Shown piece by piece: positions 10,808 through 24,623 of a stretch of 64,000 bases of DNA. The notes beneath the pieces were generated by a model. That model saw only the letters and a list, made by a program, of their open reading frames with translations, searched no databases and had not been told where the DNA came from. The number at the start of each line of letters is the position of its first letter. The first letter of the stretch is position 1. A program made the translations under genes and the position numbers. The stretch is from Gongronella butleri (lineage: Eukaryota > Mucoromycota > Mucoromycetes > Mucorales > Cunninghamellaceae), in NCBI GenBank assembly GCA_025201375.1, contig JAIWZP010000053.1:1-64000 (forward strand), in the 5' to 3' direction.

Positions 10808-12821
10808 GTAAGCTACTAGGCGATACGCAGAGCGTCGTTTTGCGCGGACAAACACGCGTGAAAAAAAATAGAAAAAGCAAAGAAACGAAGCGATTTATCT
10901 TGTTTTTTTTTCTTCGGTTTTTTCATAGCAGTCGACACGCCCCCGTCCGCCACCCCCTCCTCCTCCTCGACAGGCACGGCCCGCACCTCCTCTACCACCA
11001 GGGTGGGCAGAGTATTATGCACAAGGCGGGCGTCCCTATTGGTACAATGCGGCCACGGGCGTCACCACGTGGGAACGGCCACTTGTGCGCCCTGCGCCGC
11101 CACCTCCACCACCACGTTCGCAACCCCAAGAGCAGCCCAAGAAGAAACTGCCAAGGTAAAATTAAAAATGAAACAAAACCGCGTCAAACGTCCCCATTTT
11201 GTGATTTTTTACTTACATTGCGTGGCGTTTTAGAAAGCGTATTCCGGGCACACGATGGCTGCTTGTGTCGACGCATGACGGCATTGATTTTTACTACAAC
11301 AAGGATACCAAGTCGTCCGTGTGGGAGATGCCTCCCGAGCTGGACGAGCCATTGCGCGCGATGCGCGATGCCGAGCGCAAGCATCACGCGCCGCAGCACG
11401 TCGATGTTCCGCCTGCAAAGCGCACAAAGATTGAAAGCGACCAATTGCATGCCCAGGACGCGCCACGCGCAAAAGACGCGCCTCAAACCACGGACGACGC
11501 GCCACCTGCCTCACATGACGCGCCTGAAACGCCTACATCAGCAGAAACAGCTGCCCCACCGGTCACCGACGCGCCTGCATCTGCAGAATCAAAGGCACAA
11601 GAGGCTACCGAGTAAAGAATCAGGCAATTGTTGATGGCATTGAACACCCATTCTGACTCTTTTTTTATTCCAATTTTGTCTTTTTTCTTAGGATGACCGA
11701 GGAGGATCTTCAATGGCAATTGGAAAACATGGATCCTGAAGAGCTTGCTGAGCTTGGGCTGCTGCCCGAGGCCAGTGACAACGAAGACACGACGGAAAAT
11801 CAAGAGAAAAGCCAAGATGACGACGAAATGCCGTCCAATGACAAGGCGCCGGCCGAACCCGAGGCTTCTGATGAAGAAAAGATCGAGGCCTTTATGGTAA
11901 AGCAAGCCATCCAGGGGGGGGGCGGGAACGAAAAAAAGGGCCCAATGTCAATATGAACCAAGAGTCGAGACTCATTGCTTTTTACTCGTTTTTTTTTTCT
12001 CTTTTTTTGCATGATTTCCCGCGCCCGTAGATGATGCTTCATGAGAAGCAAATCTCACCATTCTCTTCCTGGGAAAAGGAACTACCTAAACTCATTGCAG
12101 ATGGCCGATACAATGGTGAGAGAAAATTTGGGTTTCGACAAAAAAAAAATTCATTTTATGCCATCAAGAGCTCATCCACCTTGCTTTTTGTTTCCATTGT
12201 GCAAATCATTTAGCTGTGCAACCTCATTCCAAGCGCAAGCAGCTGTTCAACAACTTTTGTCATGCGATGGCGGAGGAACATCGCGAAAAGAAGCAAGCGG
12301 CGCAGAAACAGCAATTGGTAAAAAAAAAAAAAAAAACTGTCTCTCCTCATTTTACCCCCCGTTTGCCTCCCCTTTTGGGACTCACACACCTCCTTGTTTC
12401 TCTTGTCTATTTTTCTGCACGCTTGCCTTGTTTGTAGCCACCCGAGGCCCAATTCAAGGAAATGTTGCTCGATTTGGTCCCAAGCAAGATGTATTGGGAT
12501 GATTTCAAACGCAAGGCTCGGAATGATCCACGTTTTTTGGCAGTACGCGAAAGCAGGGCGCGCGAGACCTTGTTCAAGGACCATGTGCGTGCATTGTCGG
12601 CCAAGGCGGCGAGCCATAGCAGTAAAAGCAGTAAAAGCAGCGCCAAGTCGCGCGCATCGCCACAAGACGAGTACATGGCGCTGCTAAAGGAGACAAAGCT
12701 TTACCCTGGCATGCGCTGGCGCGACGCGAAGCGGCTGTTGGATGGCGACGACCGTTACCACGCTATCAGCTCAAAAGACCTGCGTGAAGACCTGTTCCGT
12801 GACTATTTGGACACATTATAG
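10805..12821 (+). CDS. TCERG1: WW and FF domain protein, TCERG1/Prp40 type
   Basis: Encodes 461 aa in seven exons: 10805-10807, 10929-11155, 11234-11611, 11692-11896, 12031-12115, 12214-12317 and 12438-12821. After a proline-rich start comes WW domain 1 (LPPGWAEYYAQGGRPYWYN to TTWERP, ~25-55), then a second WW-like module (DGIDFYYNKDTKSSVWEMP, ~90-115), an acidic linker, and FF domains from ~230 (FSSWEKELPKLIADGRYN; MYWDDFKRKARNDPRFLAV; MRWRDAKRLLDGDDRYHAI). WW-FF proteins couple RNA polymerase II C-terminal-domain binding with splicing factors. TCERG1 is the best fit, since the second WW and the FF spacing resemble CA150/Dre4; Prp40 is the alternative. It is shorter than animal TCERG1 (about 1100 aa, six FF). 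Polyadenylation-like AATAAA follows the stop. Confidence 0.85.
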
Positions 12822-13175
12822 ACAAGACACCCTTTGCTCCATTAAAATAAATCGCGCAACCATGGGGGTGACACAAAACACGACTCAATTGCCTTGTAAA
12901 TTCCTCTTTTTTTCTTTTTATTCGACTGCCAAGACGACCGGCAAAAAAAAAAAAAAGAGCCAAGACGCTCAGAAAAAGAAGAGAAAATCAGATAATAAAG
13001 GTATGCATTTAAATGGAAGGAAAAAAAAAAGGGATACGCGCAAAAGAATAAGAGAGGAGGGGGGAGGAGACAGGACGTGCAGAGGCAACAAAAAGCAACA
13101 GGTATACATGAAGTGAAAGAAAAAAAAAAGGAAAAAAAAGAGAGATCTATACAGAAATGGAGAAACAGTTCTTTG
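12822..13175. other. Tail-to-tail spacer
   Basis: 3' flanks of two converging genes: AATAAA at ~12845, several A-runs and A/G-rich sequence on plus. No gene seen. Confidence 0.5.
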
Positions 13176-13733
13176 CTAATTGAGCTGTTCTCGTCGTGGG
13201 TATCGAAAGATCTTTGGGGGATCGGGTGCAAAGCGGACCATTGAGTGTCTTGGTGGCAATGGTGTGGAAGCGGATGCTTTTGGGGGCCGAGCTGCGGCGG
13301 ATGGCGTAGGCGATGTGGATGATGTGGACAAGGTGGCGCGGGCGGTGGTGTCGATCAGATCGTCGTGGCTGTGACACACATACCCCGGTGTGGGCGATAA
13401 GAGCGGCGGAGCAGGTGCCGAGGACGAGGACGACGATGAAGACGACGATGCAGAAGAGGAGCACGAGGCGATGGCGGCGCTATTGCTGCTTGTGCTTGGC
13501 CGCACAAGGATGCCCTTTGTGGGTGGATGTGATTTGGACGTGGTGATGATGGGCAAATCTCTGGTCATGGCGTCGAATTCGTCTTGTTCACGTCGCTGGT
13601 GCTCGGTTATCAGGGCCTGCAAGATTTCAAACGTGTCACGTCGTCGCTCAGGATGACGATGGTACCCGTGCCGCTTCCTCCGGTCGTAAGAGGTCACCGG
13701 TGACAGCGGTGGGCTTGGCAGCGTCGACATCAT
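13176..13733 (-). CDS. Small serine/proline-rich protein, unknown
   Basis: Single-exon frame of 185 aa. The start has two Met codons (MMSTLPSPPLSP). After a basic stretch (DRRKRHGYHRHPERRRDT) and a helical segment (LITEHQRREQDEFDAM) comes KGILVRPS, then a serine run, and a conserved-looking end, MVRFAPDPPKIFRYPRREQL. The end resembles short linear motifs in fungal regulatory proteins (an RVxF-like VRFA), but I cannot assign it. The upstream 250 bp are pyrimidine-rich on this strand, as for the other minus-strand promoters, which supports a real gene. Probably disordered; could be a phosphatase-binding or cytoskeletal regulator (speculative). Confidence 0.5.
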   Translation of the reverse strand: MMSTLPSPPLSPVTSYDRRKRHGYHRHPERRRDTFEILQALITEHQRREQDEFDAMTRDLPIITTSKSHPPTKGILVRPSTSSNSAAIASCSSSASSSSSSSSSSAPAPPLLSPTPGYVCHSHDDLIDTTARATLSTSSTSPTPSAAARPPKASASTPLPPRHSMVRFAPDPPKIFRYPRREQLN

Positions 13734-14513
13734 AGGGAGAGAGGTGAAAAGAGCGTCAACGAGGGTAAAATGGTATGGAAAATCAGGATGGGCAAATATG
13801 AAACAAACAAAAAAAAAAGTCGATCAAACAACCAAAAGAAAGAAAGAAAAAATAAAAAAGGACCACAAGAAAAAGGGGGGCAGTGGACGATCAAGAAAAA
13901 AAAAAAAGGAAGAAAAGAAACAAGAAGGATTTTTTTAGGCTCATTTTTTTTCTTTATAAAGCTCCCTTTTTCTGCTCTTTGTCCTCTACCCCCCTTGCTC
14001 CTCAAACCTAATAGTGTGAAACGTGACCAATGGCTGCTGGTAGATGCGCGGTGAGAAAAAAAAAAGGATCGTCAGGATCTGCAACAAGCCCAGCACGCCT
14101 AGGCCATTGGCCGGGGAAAAAAGACCCATGGCTTGCCTTCTTGGGGGGTGATCACCAATCAATGTTGCTTGTGCGACCCTGAGATGCTTCGTTCCCTGCA
14201 AAAGACAATTGGATCGCCCATTGCAGAGTCATCATTAGTTGAGAAGGGAGGGTCCAAAACATTTTTCTTTTTTTTTTTGTGTATGTTGGCGATTTCTTTT
14301 TTTATTTCTTTTGTCTCAGGTATAAAAGGAACAGGGATGAAAATGGGTTGGGAGGAAGAGTCAAAAAAAAGGATGGAGAGGTCGGGGGCGTGCACCCACA
14401 CCAATGGGGCGAGACAAGTCGGACAAACGAGGTAAAAACAAAAAAGTAGAGCTGGCGATGCGCCATGGTTTGCGGCAATTTCTTATTCGGTGGGAGATGG
14501 GGGAGGGGCGCAT
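13734..14513. other. Spacer, polypurine tract and 3' flank of the SNF2 gene
   Basis: 13740-13960 is a polypurine tract on plus, the likely pyrimidine-rich promoter of the serine-rich gene. 13960-14513 is 3' flank of the SNF2-type gene. No further gene seen. Confidence 0.5.
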
Positions 14514-17500
14514 CTATCCGGTGGCCACATGAGACGTGATCATGACACCTTGGGGGCACAGCTGCTTAAGTTTGTCATGAACGATACGCTGTGAAAACAA
14601 AAAAAAAAAAAGGGACACGTCAGTGAACAAAAAGGCTCGCATGCCATGGCCATTGGGCCTGATCATTGGTTCATGAATGGGGGACAGTACGCGCGGTGAG
14701 GCGGAAGAACCAGGGAAGCGGCGATCGCCCAATCCGTCAAGAAAAAAAAGGGGGGAGGGAGGTCTTATTTTTTTTTGACTCTTTTTACCTGCAAGGTGTT
14801 GGCATCTTCATAGACCAAGGAGCCTTCCTCATTGAAGGTGCGTGCATTGTCAAACATGAGATCAAAATCGTCACGGAACATGTTGAGATTGCGATAATGG
14901 GGCGAGTGGATGCGTTCGTTGATCATTTCCAGCGAAATCGGGTCCTTGATCAGCTTGTAGTACGTGGGGAAGTCGCGCTTGTCCACGAGCTCCATGAACA
15001 GGTCACAGAGGTCACGGTACGTGCTTTTTGAGGCGGAGCGAAAAAAAGACAAAAAAAAAAAAAAAGAGGGATCAATGCCTTGTTTTGCCGCCGCGCGCAC
15101 ACCTTGTGATTTTTTTCTCTTGTTTTTGCGCCACTTACTCGCCATTGTCTTCACGTGCATCAAGCACGGCTTGGTACACCTGCTCAAACACGCTGGTCAT
15201 CTGCTGACGCACATGTGGCGACACCGTGTCAGGGCCGTCCAAATTGACTTTGGGACGCGTATTGCGCTGAAATCAAGTAAAAAAAGAGGATGAGAACGCG
15301 AGTCCATTTGTCTCATTTTTTTTGTTTTTACTTTTGGACGAGCGCCGCCGCGCTTGGCGCTGGGTTCATCGTCGTCGTCGTCGTCATTATTTTCAGGGGA
15401 CACGCGACCGCGTCGGCGTTTGCGCTTTCCGGCGTCGGCCTCGGCCTCGCTGCGCTCCACCGCCTTGGAAAAAGAAAAAAGAAAAAGACGAATTGAGCGG
15501 TTACGTCGTTTTTTTTGTTGGTAGAGGTTTTTACCTCGAGCCATTGTTCCTCGGTCAGGCCATCGTCGTAGCGGATATTGTCGCGGACACGCTGGCCACG
15601 GCCATATTCATTGTCATCCTGGGTCTGTTCGCGGATCACTTCGTCCTGATCGCGATTGTAAAAGTCGGGCAGCTCCTTGTCGGAAATCAGGCGCTGCACG
15701 GGGCCATACCCGCCGAGCGAGCTCCACCATTCGCGGTCCTCACGCTTGCGCTCCTGGTCCATCTTGTTAAAAATGGCGAAATCCGTGTCGGCCCGCGCAA
15801 GAATCTGGTTCAGCTCCTCATCATCAAGACCCTCTTCGTCGTCATTGGTCGATTGGTCGTCGTCCTTGTCTTCCAAAAGGGATCGCTACGCCACCAACCC
15901 ATCCCAAAATAAAAAAAAAAAGAGGAGAGGCATTAAGCGACTTCTCCTTTTTTTTTTTTGCCCAATTTGTCGATCACTTACCAAAAACGCCTCGCGATCT
16001 TCTTCCGTGCTGCGATTGTCGAATTTGCCGGCCTGGATGACCTTGCCGTCGAGGTCGAGCTTGTAATTGGCACGCGCAAGGATCATCTCCTCGACGGAAT
16101 TGGCCGACACGAGGCGGTAAATGCGCACCTCCTTGGTCTGACCAATGCGATGTGCACGATCCTGCGCTTGCAGATCCTGATGCGGGTTCCAATCGCTGTC
16201 AAAGATAATCACCGTGTCGGCCGTCTGCAAATTCAGACCGAGGCCGCCAGCGCGCGTGCTCAGCAAAAACACCGTGTACGGGGAATCTGCCGCATTGAAC
16301 TGCTTTAGCATCAGCGAGCGGTCGTCAGCCTGTAAGAAGCAAATTGTTAAAAAAGAATCATGAGTCGCTGTCGTCGCAAGCAAAAAAAAAAGGGGGGAAG
16401 CGAAAAAGCGCGTCCTTTGGCTCAAATACGCGTCGTCATTGCTGACTGACGGGTTGCTAGGCCAAAAGACGCGTCGCCATTTGCTGAATGACGCGTCGCC
16501 AAGGTTCCATGAGAAAAAATAAAGGTTTACCTTGGTAGAGCCATCAAGACGCAAGTAGTTGAACCCGCGGTAGTTTAAAAAGTCCTCCATGATGGTCATG
16601 ATTTGCGTCATTTGGAAGAAGATCAGCACCTGCAAAAAGAAAAAAAAAGATAAGCGGCCAATTCCTATTTTTTTTTTTTTTTGGATTTGTGATGTGTGAT
16701 TTACGCGATGACCGGTCTGTGTGAGCTTGGGCAGCATGCGATCGAGGAGCTCAAACTTGCCCGAGACGCGGAAGAGCAGCTCGTTTGACTGGCGGTCGGG
16801 ATTGATGTCGTTTTCGACCTCGTCAAAGACAAAGGGATGGTTGCACACTTTGCGCAGCTGCATGATGGTGTTGTTGAGCGATTTGATGGCCGACGATTTG
16901 CCGCCGGCACCGACCTCGCCGCCACCGGTAAGAATAACACCGTGTTTTTTGAGTTGCGAATAGATTTTCGACTGCAATGGCGACAGCTTGCATTTGATGA
17001 CACGCTCAATCTTGTCGGGCAGCTCCGATTCCACATCCTTTTTGAGACGGCGCAGCAAAAAGGGGCGCAGCACCTTGTGCAAACGTCGAATGATCAAAAG
17101 CTGCTCTTCCTCATTAAGCCCCACGCGGTCCTGCACGCCCTGGTTGCTGAATGGCGTGTTGAACCACTCTTCAAACGTCTTGACACTCTTGAAAATGCGC
17201 GGCAGGATGAAATTGAGCAGCGCCCACAGCTCGGGAAGGTTGTTCTACCAAAAAAAAGGGGGGGATGGGGGAAACGCGCGTCGATGAGCAATGGCTTTCT
17301 TTTTGTATGATGACCTTTTTTTTCTTCTTCTTCTTTTCCTCTTGTGTGTGTGTGTTACCTGCAGAGGCGTGCCGGTGAGAATAAGGCGGAAGCGTGTCGA
17401 GTAATATTGGCGGAGAACAGTGACGAGCTTTGAATTGGTGTTTTTCATGCGATGACCCTCGTCGATGATGAGGTAATTCCATTTGATCTTGCTAAGGATG

Positions 17501-19453
17501 GGTCTGTCCTTGATGATGAAATCAAAGGTCGTGAGCAGGACCTGGAACGAGCCTTGGCGGATGTCTTGCTGCAAGGCGCGGCGCACTTGCGGGTTGCCCT
17601 TGTACACGACCTTGGTGAGCGACGGCGCCCATTTTTCAAACTCGAGTGTCCAATTGGGCAGCGTAGACAGCGGAACAATGATCAAAAAGGGACCCATGTT
17701 GTGCTTGAATTCGATCAAATACGTGATCAGACTGATGGTCTGAATGGTCTTGCCCAAACCCATTTCATCGGCCAAAATGCCATTCAGGTGGTTATTGTAA
17801 AGGGACACCATCCATTGCAAGCCCTTGATCTGCGGAGAAACAAAAAGAAAAATCGGATGTTTTGTTTGTATATTTGTTGCCCTGATCTGTGCCTGAAATT
17901 CGTACCTGATATTCTTTGAGCGTGCCCCCGACCAAGATCGATGGCTGGCGCACCTCCTCCTTGATCTTGTGTGTCGTCTGAAAGTAATCGGTCTTGGTCA
18001 CATCCTGTGGAATTTTTTTTTTTAAAAAAAAAAGAGGTAAAGACATCCATTTGTGACGAATTGGGCTATGTTTCATGGCGAAAAAAAAAAAAAAATGTTG
18101 TACCTGAGTTTCGTCCTCCTCATCCTCATCCATGATGGTGGGCATGGCGTTGCGATCGCGTGCATCGCCTTGCTGGTCTGCGATGGCCAAGGTAAGGGAG
18201 GAAAGGAAAGAGTCTGTTTGGCGGAGGAGGTGTGTCAGGCGCGTATCCTTTGCCTCGTCAATGAGCTTCATGTAGGCCTCCTCGTCATCGTTTTTGAGTG
18301 CCTGGATACGCTCGCGCGAGATGCGCTCGCGTCGTTTCTGCTCCTCCTTTTCGACATGTTGGTGCAATTGAAGTACGGCGCGGCCCAGCTTGGCTCGACG
18401 CGCCTGGAAATCGTCGTGGAACCCGACGAGCGCGCGCCCGTGATCGCAAATCGTTTGAAGGTACGCGCGATGCTTCTTTGTCTCCTTCTCTTCACGCAGC
18501 GTGCGCTGCTGCCGCTCCAATCGCTCGGTCATGCGCGCCTCGCGCAGCGATTGCTTCTTCAGGCGCCTAAACATGAACCTGTCCGCTGCCGTCGACAAGG
18601 TCGTCGACCGGTCCACTGCATGGATCACTTGTTCGCGCAGCTAAATCATCAAGAAAAGTAAAAAAAAAGTGAATGACCAATTCTCTGGCTTTTTTTTTCG
18701 TTTTTTGTTTTCTTTTTTTCATTTTTTTCATTTTTTACCATTTTCTGCTTGGAAAGGAGGCGCAGGGCCTTGAGTTCGATGACGGCTTGCAGCTTTGCAT
18801 CGTGGGTAGTGCCATTAGGCGCGGCCGAGTGAGTCACTGGGCGATTGGCAATGTTGCTTGGCATTTGCTCGAGCGTGCGGATGCGATCCGTGACGCGTGT
18901 CTGAATGCGACGTTCGCGCTCGACCATGGCCATCGACGCGTCCATGCCATTGGGCAAAATGCTGGGGACAAGGACGTGCGATGCGTGGCGCGATGGCAAC
19001 GACCGGCGCGATTGTTCAAGAATTTGAAAGGGTGATGCAAAGGCATCAAAAGGCAGCTTGTTGCTATTGTTGCCCGTGGCATGGCCACTCGTGCCATTGG
19101 AAGGGAACAACGCCTGGTACAATTGAGGCGGCAAAGGCAAGTTCTTGGCCAACAACTTGTACGCCATGATCTGATGACGAAGCGTCAACAGCTGTTCTTG
19201 CGTAAACGCCGCACCGTCCGCGGGTTGCTGCATATGCCGCAACTTGGAAAGAATAGACGCAAGCTCAGAAGACGTGTCTTCTGTCGCGCCGCCCTGCTGG
19301 AGCTGCTTGGCTCGCTAAAACGGGACAAGAAACAAAAAAAAAAGTTAGGAAAATATGTTGGATGGAGCAGAAAAAGTGAAAACAAAAACTTACCTCTATC
19401 AGGCTATGCACTGACTTTGTCGACAGCTGAGCCTCAGTTGCTGTGCCATTCAT
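14514..19453 (-). CDS. STH1: SNF2/STH1 ATP-dependent chromatin remodeller
   Basis: Encodes 1216 aa in 13 exons: 19453-19394, 19314-18739, 18640-18104, 18004-17906, 17829-17359, 17244-16705, 16629-16531, 16329-15982, 15885-15535, 15463-15332, 15266-15139, 15023-14789 and 14588-14514. Domains in order: QLQ (~57-92, [19 protein letters not shown]), HSA (~213-290, basic helix that binds actin-related proteins), DEXX ATPase (Walker A DEMGLGKT 445-452; DEGH 547-550; LTGTPLQ), helicase C ([22 protein letters not shown]), SnAC ([20 protein letters not shown]), an acidic/basic linker, and a C-terminal bromodomain (~1113-1210, [17 protein letters not shown]). This is the catalytic subunit of a SWI/SNF or RSC complex, sliding and ejecting nucleosomes in the nucleus. 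Size and layout are nearer Sth1; Snf2 cannot be excluded. Confidence 0.97.
16427..16500. repeat. Cluster of ACGCGTCG motifs inside an SNF2-gene intron
   Basis: The 201 bp intron (16330-16530) holds GACGCGTCGCC twice (16468-16478 and 16490-16500) and a related ACGCGTCGTC near 16428, each near a TTGCTGA(C/A)TGA-type word. The core ACGCGT equals the MluI cell-cycle box of yeast. Confidence 0.5.
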
Positions 19454-20868
19454 AGTCTAAATCACCGAAAGGGAGGGAGGGTAAAACGCGAGAAAGTGAG
19501 AAAAATAGTGTCAACAGGAAAAAAAAAAAAAGAGTGACGAAAATGAAAATAAAAAAGCGCTCTTTTTTTGAGTTGACGCGCACCCCAAGGCGCCGCTTCA
19601 TGTTTTTTTTTTCTCTCGCTCTCTTTGCTTACCTTCCACAATGGATTAGGCAAATGGCCAAAGGTAAATAAAAATCAAAAGGCTTGCACACACACTTGCA
19701 AAAATGGCACGTTGAAAGAAACAAAAGAAAAAAAAATCCAAGGCGATGAGGGCACCTGTCTCCTTGTCTTTTGTCTCGAATTGCGATGACGACGACAAAA
19801 ACAGTCCACAGAAAGGTTGTGATAGCCCAATTGCCTTTTTTAGCCATCGCCTTCGCCTCCCCCCTTACTCTTTCTCGATGTTCTTGTCATCACGACCACT
19901 TTTTTTGTTGGCGCATCCAGACCGACAAGTGGCTGGAACCTGCATGCGTACAAGGGCTTCCAGGGGAGTGGCATGGTGAATTTACCGGGAGTTCGGCGCG
20001 CAATGGCACGCAATGGGGGGATCAGACTCGCTTTTCCTGGGAATTCGTCGCTCTTTTTTTTTTTTCTTTTTCCGCACACTCATCCAAAGTGTCGCATTGC
20101 CCATCAAATGTTGCCGTGGCGACCTGTCAAGAGTGGTCATGGATGGCCCTCAGGGCACCATTGGCGTCGTGCAAATCAGACAAAAAGCATGGAAATGGCT
20201 CGAAAAATGGCATTGTGACATGGCATTGGCATTGGCATTGCCCCCCCCCCTTGGCCCACGCAACCCCCCATGCCCCCAAACGCCGTCAATCCAAATTGCC
20301 TCGTGCATCATGAACTATCGGTCAATGTGACATGTGGGGGCATCAGGGTGCACAATGGCGAAAAAAAAAACAATGAAATAAAAAGAAAAGCGCGCCATCG
20401 TCCCCCATTGAGCGTGCACAGCCCAGCGTACACCCAAAGCAAGAGGGAGATCATGTGAGGTCAAGGGGGCGCCGCGCCCCTGCTTTTGAAAATAAAAATG
20501 GCCGGGCTCCACTCGCGCGCCCAAACAGAAAAAAAAAGGCGCGGCCAACAAGGCAAAAATGGCCATCATCGAATAGCCCTTTTTTTTCTTTCTTTCTCTT
20601 ACTCTTTCGATACCACTCACACCCTTCTCGTCGTCCCCCCATCCTCGTCCACCTTTTTTTTTTGTACAAACCCACTTTTTCCCCGTCTTTTCCATAGCCA
20701 ACCCTCTTTTTCGTCGCTTTTTCCTTCCTTCGCACCACCTTTCGCGTTTCTTTTTCTTTGCTACACCCCTTTTTTCTCTTTTTTGTTGCTTTTGTCACGC
20801 CTTAACCCCAACGACCAGCCCCACTCCTTTTTCTTCCTTTTGCCTTATCATCTTGCCTATTTTTATCT
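19454..20868. other. Divergent intergenic region between SNF2-type and PP2A genes
   Basis: 1.4 kb with no convincing gene. It contains 5' leaders of both genes: pyrimidine-rich sequence directly before the PP2A ATG, and a possible 5' UTR acceptor (GATTTAG) 4 bp before the SNF2-type ATG. A small TGGCAT repeat is at 20219-20240. Confidence 0.5.
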
Positions 20869-22374
<1,506 letters not shown>

Positions 22375-22744
22375 GTGGTGCGAGGTATTTTCCCTCTGTC
22401 GGCGCTCGCGGTGCCGGCCTACAATTACCTCTGGTCACGCCCACGTTGACCCTGTGTATCCCCCCTCTCATTCACCCCCACATCTGTCTATTATTATTTC
22501 TATGGCTTGATCGACAAGGAGAATACTCGTGTCGTAAATAAAAATTGTGCTCCTGTTTCCAACAACTTTTCAGTGTTCAGCATGTTTACGACGTGTAAAA
22601 TGCATGTTTTGCACGGATTGGATTGCTACACAAACGTCTCGCGCTCAGAACCAATATTTAGCGCACACTGCACCATCGATTTCCTGCAAATCAACGGCTT
22701 CAGCAATGGGCTATGATTCAACCATTGTCTTGAAAATGGCTTGT
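22375..22744. other. 3' flank of the PP2A gene
   Basis: AATAAAAATTG near 22537 is a plausible polyadenylation signal. No gene seen before the IR-1 element begins. Confidence 0.5.
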
Positions 22745-24440
22745 TGCGAGTAAAATATCAGTTCTTGACACTACAATTCGTATACCCAGAGTAATGCGAA
22801 GATCGAGAGCTGCTTTTGCGCGCAAGGATTGGGTCCACCTGTGGTGTAAATTTCAGGGCACCTTGTATTGTACCAACGCGGTTAAATCGCGCTTTGTAAA
22901 AAAGGACGTTTTGTGAATGCCATTTAAGCGGGGGCTTTTTGAAACTCGGTGAAATTTTGCCGCGCCCGTGTGCGTCAGCACCATGGTACGTGAATCCACT
23001 TGGCTTTGTCTTCTCAGCATGTCTCAATGACGGGCAATTGCCGATCATCGTCATTTTCACTAAATCACGCGTTTCCTTGACATTTCCGCTATTCGATCAG
23101 CTTGAAATGTTGTCAATCGACACGAGATCGCGTTGCAATTCAACTTTACTGCTTGCAGCAAGCACTTGCAATGCCGTAAAACCAAGTTAATCTAATAAAA
23201 ACAAGATAATCTCAGCTCATTGCATTGTGCGTGTCATTTAACTTAATTAAGCCATCCGAAACCAGTTGTACTGGGTCGCACGCCTTGCCAGCTACAATTT
23301 TGTTGCCTGTTGCAATGCGATGCAACGACGTGGGAGAGAGTTGCACTTTACCCAACAGATAAAACGGCATGTTAGCGTGTATTCAGGAGCTTGCCGCTAT
23401 CCAAATCTCTCAAAGCCGGGGCCAATGCATAGGTCCCATTATCTTGCACACTTTCCATTTGTAAGCGAGGCACTGCGATGTCTAGATAAAAAACACGAGA
23501 CAATAAATCTTCAATTACTCGAAGAAATTAACCTTTCTATCACAAATCGTTCTTTCTAGGTATGGATTCATCCTACAAAATTGCGACTGAGACCGTGCCT
23601 TCAAATTGCTGTGAGTTGCCAGCAAGATTGCCTTGTAAAAAGAAGCGTAATATGCAAGATACTCAAAAAAAAAAGACGTTCCTCTTCACTTTTTTTTTCT
23701 CTAGGCGTTGCAGCACTTCTCTAAAAGATAAAAATTTTGCGCAACAGCGTGCTCTACGCATTGGTGTTGATTTCGAGAGGCCTGGATAGAAGCAAACTCA
23801 TGAAAACGCTCCTGGCAGCTGATTTATTTTATTGATCAAGTACAAATCTTTTCCACGTCACTTCACCGCGTTGTTACATAAAGCAAAGTTGAAGCTGGCA
23901 ACACGCACCACACGATGCATCTGGTTTCGAATGACTTAATTAATGCAAAGGACACACAAAATGCAAAATGCTGGAATTATTTTACCTTTCTTTGATTATC
24001 TCTGATTTCAGTGCATTGGAGCTTCTTGCGACAGCTGGCAAGATTGAATCGCAATTCGGTCTCGAGTCGTTGACAAAATTTCAAGCTGATCAAGTAGGGG
24101 CAATGTCGAGAAAACGCGAGATTTAGCGAAAATCACTATAACTAGCGATTACTCACCATCGAGACACGCTGAAAAGACAAAACCAAGTGGATTCTCGTAC
24201 CACGATGCTGACACACACGGGCGTGGCAAAATTTCACCAGGTTTCAAAAAGCCCCCGCTTAAATGGCATTTACATCATGTCCCTTTTTACAAAACGCGAT
24301 TTGACCGCATTGGTACAATACAAGGTGCCCTGAAATTTACACCACAGGTGGACCCAATCTTTGCGCACAAAAGCAGCTCTCAAGCATTTCACTCCTCCAG
24401 AAACATGACGTACTGTGTGCAAAAGAGCATTTTTGTTGGT
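22745..24440. mobile_element. IR-1: long palindromic repeat element
   Basis: Imperfect inverted repeat of about 2 x 850 bp centred near 23593. The conserved core TTTAAGCGGGGGCTTTTTGA lies in the left arm (block 22921-22944) and in reverse complement in the right arm (24242-24265). Outside it, both arms share the order GGTCCACCTGTGGTGTAAAT, TTTCAGGGCACCTTGTATTG, core, GTGAAATTTTGCC, GGTAC, CCACTTGG. No transposase or other recognisable protein. Ends are approximate and no target-site duplication was identified. Confidence 0.8.
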
Positions 24441-24623
24441 CTTTTAGCTACCTGCCTAGATATGCACTACTTAAAAAAACATGTGCTTGTGTATTAATAA
24501 ATTACGCGTTTTCTCGTTCCAATGAGCTCACTCTTGCATCAGTGCAACGTCTGGATGGCTCGCAATCACGATTTTTGAAAATGACATATCAATTTCCAAG
24601 GGGGATCAGTCGAGGATTTGTAA

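Noticed and set aside
10414..11634. 406-codon plus-strand frame over the divergent promoter and the WW/FF exons
   Set aside because: It reads through two introns, and only the spliced frame gives WW and FF domains.
15886..17136. Single 416-codon frame for the helicase C part of the SNF2-type gene
   Set aside because: It includes translated introns (lysine- and phenylalanine-rich inserts); the spliced exons give an uninterrupted helicase domain.
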